Position numbers and translations under genes: made by a program. From the NCBI GenBank assembly GCA_025210475.1, contig JAOARW010000004.1, positions 24,231 through 88,230 of the forward strand: DNA of 64,000 bases. The letters are read 5' to 3'. Under the pieces are notes generated by a model. It was not told the DNA's origin, ran no database searches, and saw only the letters and a program-made list of their open reading frames with translations. This stretch comes from Carboxylicivirga sp. Its GTDB lineage: Bacteria; Bacteroidota; Bacteroidia; Bacteroidales; Marinilabiliaceae. Shown one piece after another: positions 60,956 through 64,000 of this stretch. The stretch's first letter is position 1, and the number at the start of each line of letters is the position of its first letter.

Positions 60956-62872
60956 ATGGGAAAAATTATTGGTATCGACTTAGGAACAACCAACTCATGC
61001 GTTTCGGTAATGGAAGGAAACGAGCCGGTTGTGATTCCAAACAGTGAAGGAAAAAGAACAACTCCATCTATCGTTGCTTTTGTTGAAGGTGGCGAGCGTA
61101 AAGTAGGTGATCCTGCCAAGCGTCAGGCAATCACTAACCCACATAAAACTATTTATTCGATTAAGCGCTTCATGGGATCGATGTACGACGAGATTCCTAA
61201 CGAAGTAACACGCGTACCTTACGAGGTAGTTAAAGGCGACAACAATACGCCTCGTGTATTAATCGACGACCGTAAATATTCAGCTCAGGAAATTTCGGCT
61301 ATAACACTTCAGAAAATGAAGAAAACTGCTGAAGATTATCTTGGACAGGAAGTATCAGAAGCCGTTATTACTGTTCCTGCTTACTTTAACGATGCTCAGC
61401 GTCAGGCTACCAAAGAAGCTGGTGAAATTGCCGGTTTAAAAGTTAGCCGTATCATCAACGAGCCTACAGCTGCTTCATTGGCTTATGGTTTGGATAAGAT
61501 GGACCGCGATATGAAAGTTGCCGTATTCGACCTTGGTGGTGGTACTTTCGATATCTCAGTATTAGAATTAGGTGACGGTGTTTTCGAAGTAAAATCAACC
61601 AACGGTGATACGCACTTAGGTGGTGATGACTTTGATGATATCATCATTAACTGGTTGGCTGATGAGTTTATGAAAGATGAAAACATCGACCTTCGCAAAG
61701 ACCCAATGGCACTTCAGCGTTTGAAAGATGCTGCTGAGAAAGCGAAGATTGAGTTATCTTCTTCTACAAGCACCGAAATCAACTTACCATATATTATGCC
61801 GGTTGACGGTATTCCAAAGCACTTGGTACGCTCCTTGTCACGCGCTCAGTTCGAGCAATTGTCTGACAGCTTAATTCAGCGTACGTTGGAGCCTTGTAAA
61901 ACAGCGCTTAAAGATGCTGGTTTATCGCCATCTGAAATCGACGAAGTAATTCTTGTTGGTGGTTCTACTCGTATCCCTGCTATCCAGAAGATTGTTGAAG
62001 ACTTCTTCGGTAAAGCGCCTTCGAAAGGTGTTAACCCTGACGAAGTAGTAGCAGTAGGTGCAGCCATCCAGGGTGGTGTATTAACAGGTGAAGTTAAAGA
62101 CGTATTATTATTGGATGTTACGCCGCTTTCATTGGGTATTGAAACAATGGGTAGCGTGATGACGAAGTTGATTGAAGCGAATACGACTATCCCAACCAAG
62201 AAGTCGGAGACTTTTACAACTGCTGTAGATAACCAGCCTTCGGTTGAGATTCACGTATTGCAGGGTGAGCGTTCAATGGCTAACGACAACAAAACAATTG
62301 GTCGTTTCCACTTAGACGGCATTCCACCAGCACCACGTGCCACACCACAGATTGAAGTAACATTCGATATTGATGCCAACGGTATCCTTCACGTAACAGC
62401 TAAGGATAAGGCAACTGGCAAAGAGCAGAGTATTCGTATTGAGGCGTCTTCTGGTTTGTCAGACGACGAAATCAAGCGCATGAAAGATGAGGCGGAAGCA
62501 AATGCTGACGCTGATAAGCAAGCAAAAGAGAAGATTGACAAATTGAACGGTGCTGACAGCTTGATTTTCCAAACGGAGAAGCAATTAAAAGAGTTTGGTG
62601 ACAAATTGCCAGCTGACAAAAAGCAACCAATCGAAGCGGCTTTAGAGAAGTTGAAAGAAGCGCACAAAGCTCAGGATATTGAAGCAATCGACGCTGCTAC
62701 CAACGAGTTGAACACCGTATTCCAGGCTGCATCGCAAGAGATGTACAACGCCAGCCAGCAGGCAGGTGGCCAGCCAGGACCTGATGCAGGTGCACAACCT
62801 GGACCAGACGCCGGTGCTCAGCAAGGTAAAGACGACGAAGTAACAGACGTTGACTTCGAAGAAGTGAAGTAA
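60956..62872 (+). CDS. dnaK: Chaperone protein DnaK (Hsp70)
   Basis: A 638-residue Hsp70. The nucleotide-binding domain starts [16 protein letters not shown] and contains [15 protein letters not shown] and the adenosine motif [11 protein letters not shown]. The linker [16 protein letters not shown] leads to the substrate-binding domain. The C-terminal lid ends with a Gly/Pro/Gln-rich repeat ([17 protein letters not shown]) and the acidic [11 protein letters not shown] tail. It works with DnaJ and GrpE, which are not in the window. It is a single gene with a terminator. Confidence 0.98.
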   Translation: MGKIIGIDLGTTNSCVSVMEGNEPVVIPNSEGKRTTPSIVAFVEGGERKVGDPAKRQAITNPHKTIYSIKRFMGSMYDEIPNEVTRVPYEVVKGDNNTPRVLIDDRKYSAQEISAITLQKMKKTAEDYLGQEVSEAVITVPAYFNDAQRQATKEAGEIAGLKVSRIINEPTAASLAYGLDKMDRDMKVAVFDLGGGTFDISVLELGDGVFEVKSTNGDTHLGGDDFDDIIINWLADEFMKDENIDLRKDPMALQRLKDAAEKAKIELSSSTSTEINLPYIMPVDGIPKHLVRSLSRAQFEQLSDSLIQRTLEPCKTALKDAGLSPSEIDEVILVGGSTRIPAIQKIVEDFFGKAPSKGVNPDEVVAVGAAIQGGVLTGEVKDVLLLDVTPLSLGIETMGSVMTKLIEANTTIPTKKSETFTTAVDNQPSVEIHVLQGERSMANDNKTIGRFHLDGIPPAPRATPQIEVTFDIDANGILHVTAKDKATGKEQSIRIEASSGLSDDEIKRMKDEAEANADADKQAKEKIDKLNGADSLIFQTEKQLKEFGDKLPADKKQPIEAALEKLKEAHKAQDIEAIDAATNELNTVFQAASQEMYNASQQAGGQPGPDAGAQPGPDAGAQQGKDDEVTDVDFEEVK

Positions 62873-62902
62873 GCTACTATCATAGGATAGTTCTCAATAT
62901 AG

Positions 62903-62938
62903 AAATCCCGGTAAGACTTAGTTTTACCGGGATTTTTG
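62903..62938 (+). terminator. Terminator after dnaK
   Basis: A 12-bp perfect stem (AAATCCCGGTAA, 62903-62914, with its complement at 62924-62935) followed by T residues, 30 bp past the dnaK stop. Confidence 0.93.
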
Positions 62939-62958
62939 TGTTTTATCGATTACATTGT

Positions 62959-62982
62959 ACCACGCGTGGGGTCACGCGCGGT
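62959..62982. repeat. GC-rich hairpin repeat 1
   Basis: ACCACGCGTG-GGGT-CACGCGCGGT, a 10-bp stem with one G-T wobble and a 4-nt loop. It lies just past the stop of the Yip1-family gene. The flanks (ATT...before, GTGCATTAG...after) resemble those of repeat 3. Confidence 0.75.
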
Positions 62983-62998
62983 AGCAGGAGTATGTGCA

Positions 62999-63682
62999 TT
63001 AGCCAAAAGTTCTTATAACAAAAACAATCAGTAAAATAAAGCTTATTAATATTATTCCAGGTAAAATCATATTAAGAATAGATTTGCCAATAGAAAGCTT
63101 TTGAACTTCAGAAATTCCAATGACAAATATTACTATTGTCCAAATACTAAAAATTATCTCAAGCACAAGACAAAAGTAAAATACAATACTCGCCAATAAG
63201 TTGTTTTCATATAAGTCCATTTCACTTTGAAATATACCATTTCCAAATAGTGCAACCTGTGGAACTAATAATACCAATGATAGAATTGATGGAATCATGG
63301 AATATGCTGTCATTCTTAATATAGACTTTGTATTTCCCTGTCCATTAAGCCATTTCCCTGTCCAACTTAACATTGCTGCATATAAATAATAAGTTATCCA
63401 TCCTAATAATGCTCCAAATACTATACAAGATGTAATAACTGCGATGAGGGACATATTATCGCCCATACTTTTTAATGATGCCCTGTCAAATGTTCTTGTA
63501 ATTCCAGCTAAAACTAAAAGAATAATTAAAAATTTATCAAACTTATTGTCATTAATATATTTGAAAGCTTCTCTAGGGGAAATCCATATTTTAATAAATA
63601 ATTCTTTATCGCTTAATCCTGCATCTTGAGTGCTCTCAGTTTGGAATCCTATTAACTCTTTTTCGTTCTCTTCTTCTATCAT
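62999..63682 (-). CDS. Yip1 domain membrane protein
   Basis: A 227-residue protein with a soluble N-terminal 45 residues containing IWISPREAFKYINDNK, the motif that opens many bacterial Yip1-domain proteins. Five membrane helices follow (near 50-63, 78-105, 120-145, 160-185 and 200-225). Yip1-like proteins in bacteria have no firm function. The gene is AT-rich and is flanked on both sides by GC-rich hairpin repeats of one family. Confidence 0.75.
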   Translation of the reverse strand: MIEEENEKELIGFQTESTQDAGLSDKELFIKIWISPREAFKYINDNKFDKFLIILLVLAGITRTFDRASLKSMGDNMSLIAVITSCIVFGALLGWITYYLYAAMLSWTGKWLNGQGNTKSILRMTAYSMIPSILSLVLLVPQVALFGNGIFQSEMDLYENNLLASIVFYFCLVLEIIFSIWTIVIFVIGISEVQKLSIGKSILNMILPGIILISFILLIVFVIRTFG

Positions 63683-63715
63683 TCTTTTCTAATATTTTAA
63701 GTATTGCCCTTGCTT

Positions 63716-63737
63716 CCGCGCGAATCCCTTCGCGTGG
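63716..63737. repeat. GC-rich hairpin repeat 2 (inverted)
   Basis: CCGCGCGAA-TCCC-TTCGCGTGG, a 9-bp stem with the same G-T wobble position and the same TCCC loop as the complement of repeat 3. It lies upstream of the Yip1-family start. Confidence 0.7.
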
Positions 63738-63794
63738 TTTTACCTTATACTATAATACTAAAACTCCTTCCAGCAGCATCGCTTGTTTAATTAC

Positions 63795-63818
63795 ACCACG
63801 CGTGGGGACACGCGCGGT
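63795..63818. repeat. GC-rich hairpin repeat 3
   Basis: ACCACGCGTG-GGGA-CACGCGCGGT, almost identical to repeat 1 and in the same orientation, 836 bp away. On its right the complement reads a stop codon after codons VIDYIKNFN, resembling the end of the Yip1-family gene. Confidence 0.75.
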
Positions 63819-63952
63819 AGCGGGGGCTAATGCACTTAGTTAAAATTCTTGATATAATCTATCACTAGTGACCGACTAAATCTTTAAAAGAGGGTACTCC
63901 CAAGTGGTTTCCCCTCAAAGTTGTAAATTGATTTTGCGAAACACTTTACAAC

Positions 63953-64000
63953 ATGAGTAAAAATAAGGAAATAAATTTTGTCGGTCAGCCGATCTTCAAA
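63953..64000 (+). CDS. Start of an IS4-family transposase (DUF4372-type N-terminus, truncated by window)
   Basis: Sixteen codons from ATG to the window end give MSKNKEINFVGQPIFK. The FVGQPIFK string is the typical opening of Bacteroidota IS4-family transposases with a DUF4372 N-terminal domain. The noncoding sequence before it (from about 63868) should include the left end of the insertion sequence, whose exact terminal repeat I cannot define without the right end. Confidence 0.6.
   Translation, partial: MSKNKEINFVGQPIFK

Noticed and set aside
62959..62982. GC-rich hairpin considered as the terminator of the Yip1-family gene
   Set aside because: There is no T-run after the stem in the direction of transcription, and related hairpins also occur upstream of the gene, so a repeat family is the better explanation.

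Overview
The window reads as a piece of a Bacteroidota chromosome, most likely a marine or sediment member of the Marinilabiliales/Bacteroidales. Supporting this are the Bacteroidota-type omega subunit, a PorD (DUF4835) type IX secretion gene, FloA/NfeD, BamD, DUF5686 and DUF5777 proteins, and several promoters that fit the Bacteroidota -7 element TAnnTTTG. The genus cannot be fixed from this sequence alone.

Layout. 0-2.1 kb: the edge of a probable integrative element, with an IntDOT-like tyrosine recombinase facing tRNA-Pro, next to tRNA-Ser. 2.3-8.4 kb: floA-nfeD, clpS, a TPR/PD40/SPOR envelope protein, bcp and recA. 8.4-15.3 kb: a periplasmic redox cluster (an FG-GAP plus DsbD-alpha lipoprotein, a thioredoxin, a thioredoxin-like protein without CxxC, a TlpA-type protein) around a histidine kinase/response regulator pair. 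GGTTAA repeats spaced one helical turn apart mark a likely shared operator.

15.6-30.6 kb: an accessory region that looks like one regulon. Six promoters carry a 14-bp FNR-type palindrome (TTGAT-N4-GTCAA/ATCAA), and in all six its centre lies exactly 29.5 bp upstream of the -7 element. A Crp/Fnr-type regulator with an FNR-like recognition helix is encoded inside the region. The regulon encodes small secreted and membrane proteins, an alpha/beta hydrolase, a TonB-dependent receptor, a DUF362 protein, a NapH-like polyferredoxin, a His-rich membrane peptide, LarE and LarB (nickel-pincer cofactor synthesis, without LarC or LarA here), a beta-barrel protein, a radical SAM protein with a membrane tail, an ABC-type membrane domain without an ATPase, a lipocalin-like lipoprotein and a VOC protein.

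30.7-41.5 kb: housekeeping genes (thioredoxin, cysDN, fabI, recN, porD, coaBC, rpoZ, bamD, an alpha-oxoamine synthase). 41.5-48.9 kb: a c-type cytochrome module (heptaheme membrane-anchored cytochrome, cytochrome b, monoheme cytochromes, DUF5777 barrel, hexaheme lipoprotein) plus an FNR-like regulator and a UbiA-like protein. This could be an electron conduit to the cell surface. 48.9-54 kb: a DUF5686 outer-membrane protein, a pseudouridine synthase and glmM. 54-59.6 kb: a MacAB-TolC-like export operon with two paralogous adaptors and no ATPase. 59.6-60.75 kb: a noncoding array of three long repeats. 61-64 kb: dnaK behind a possible sigma-54-type promoter, a Yip1-family membrane gene amid GC-rich hairpin repeats, and the start of an IS4-family transposase cut by the window end.
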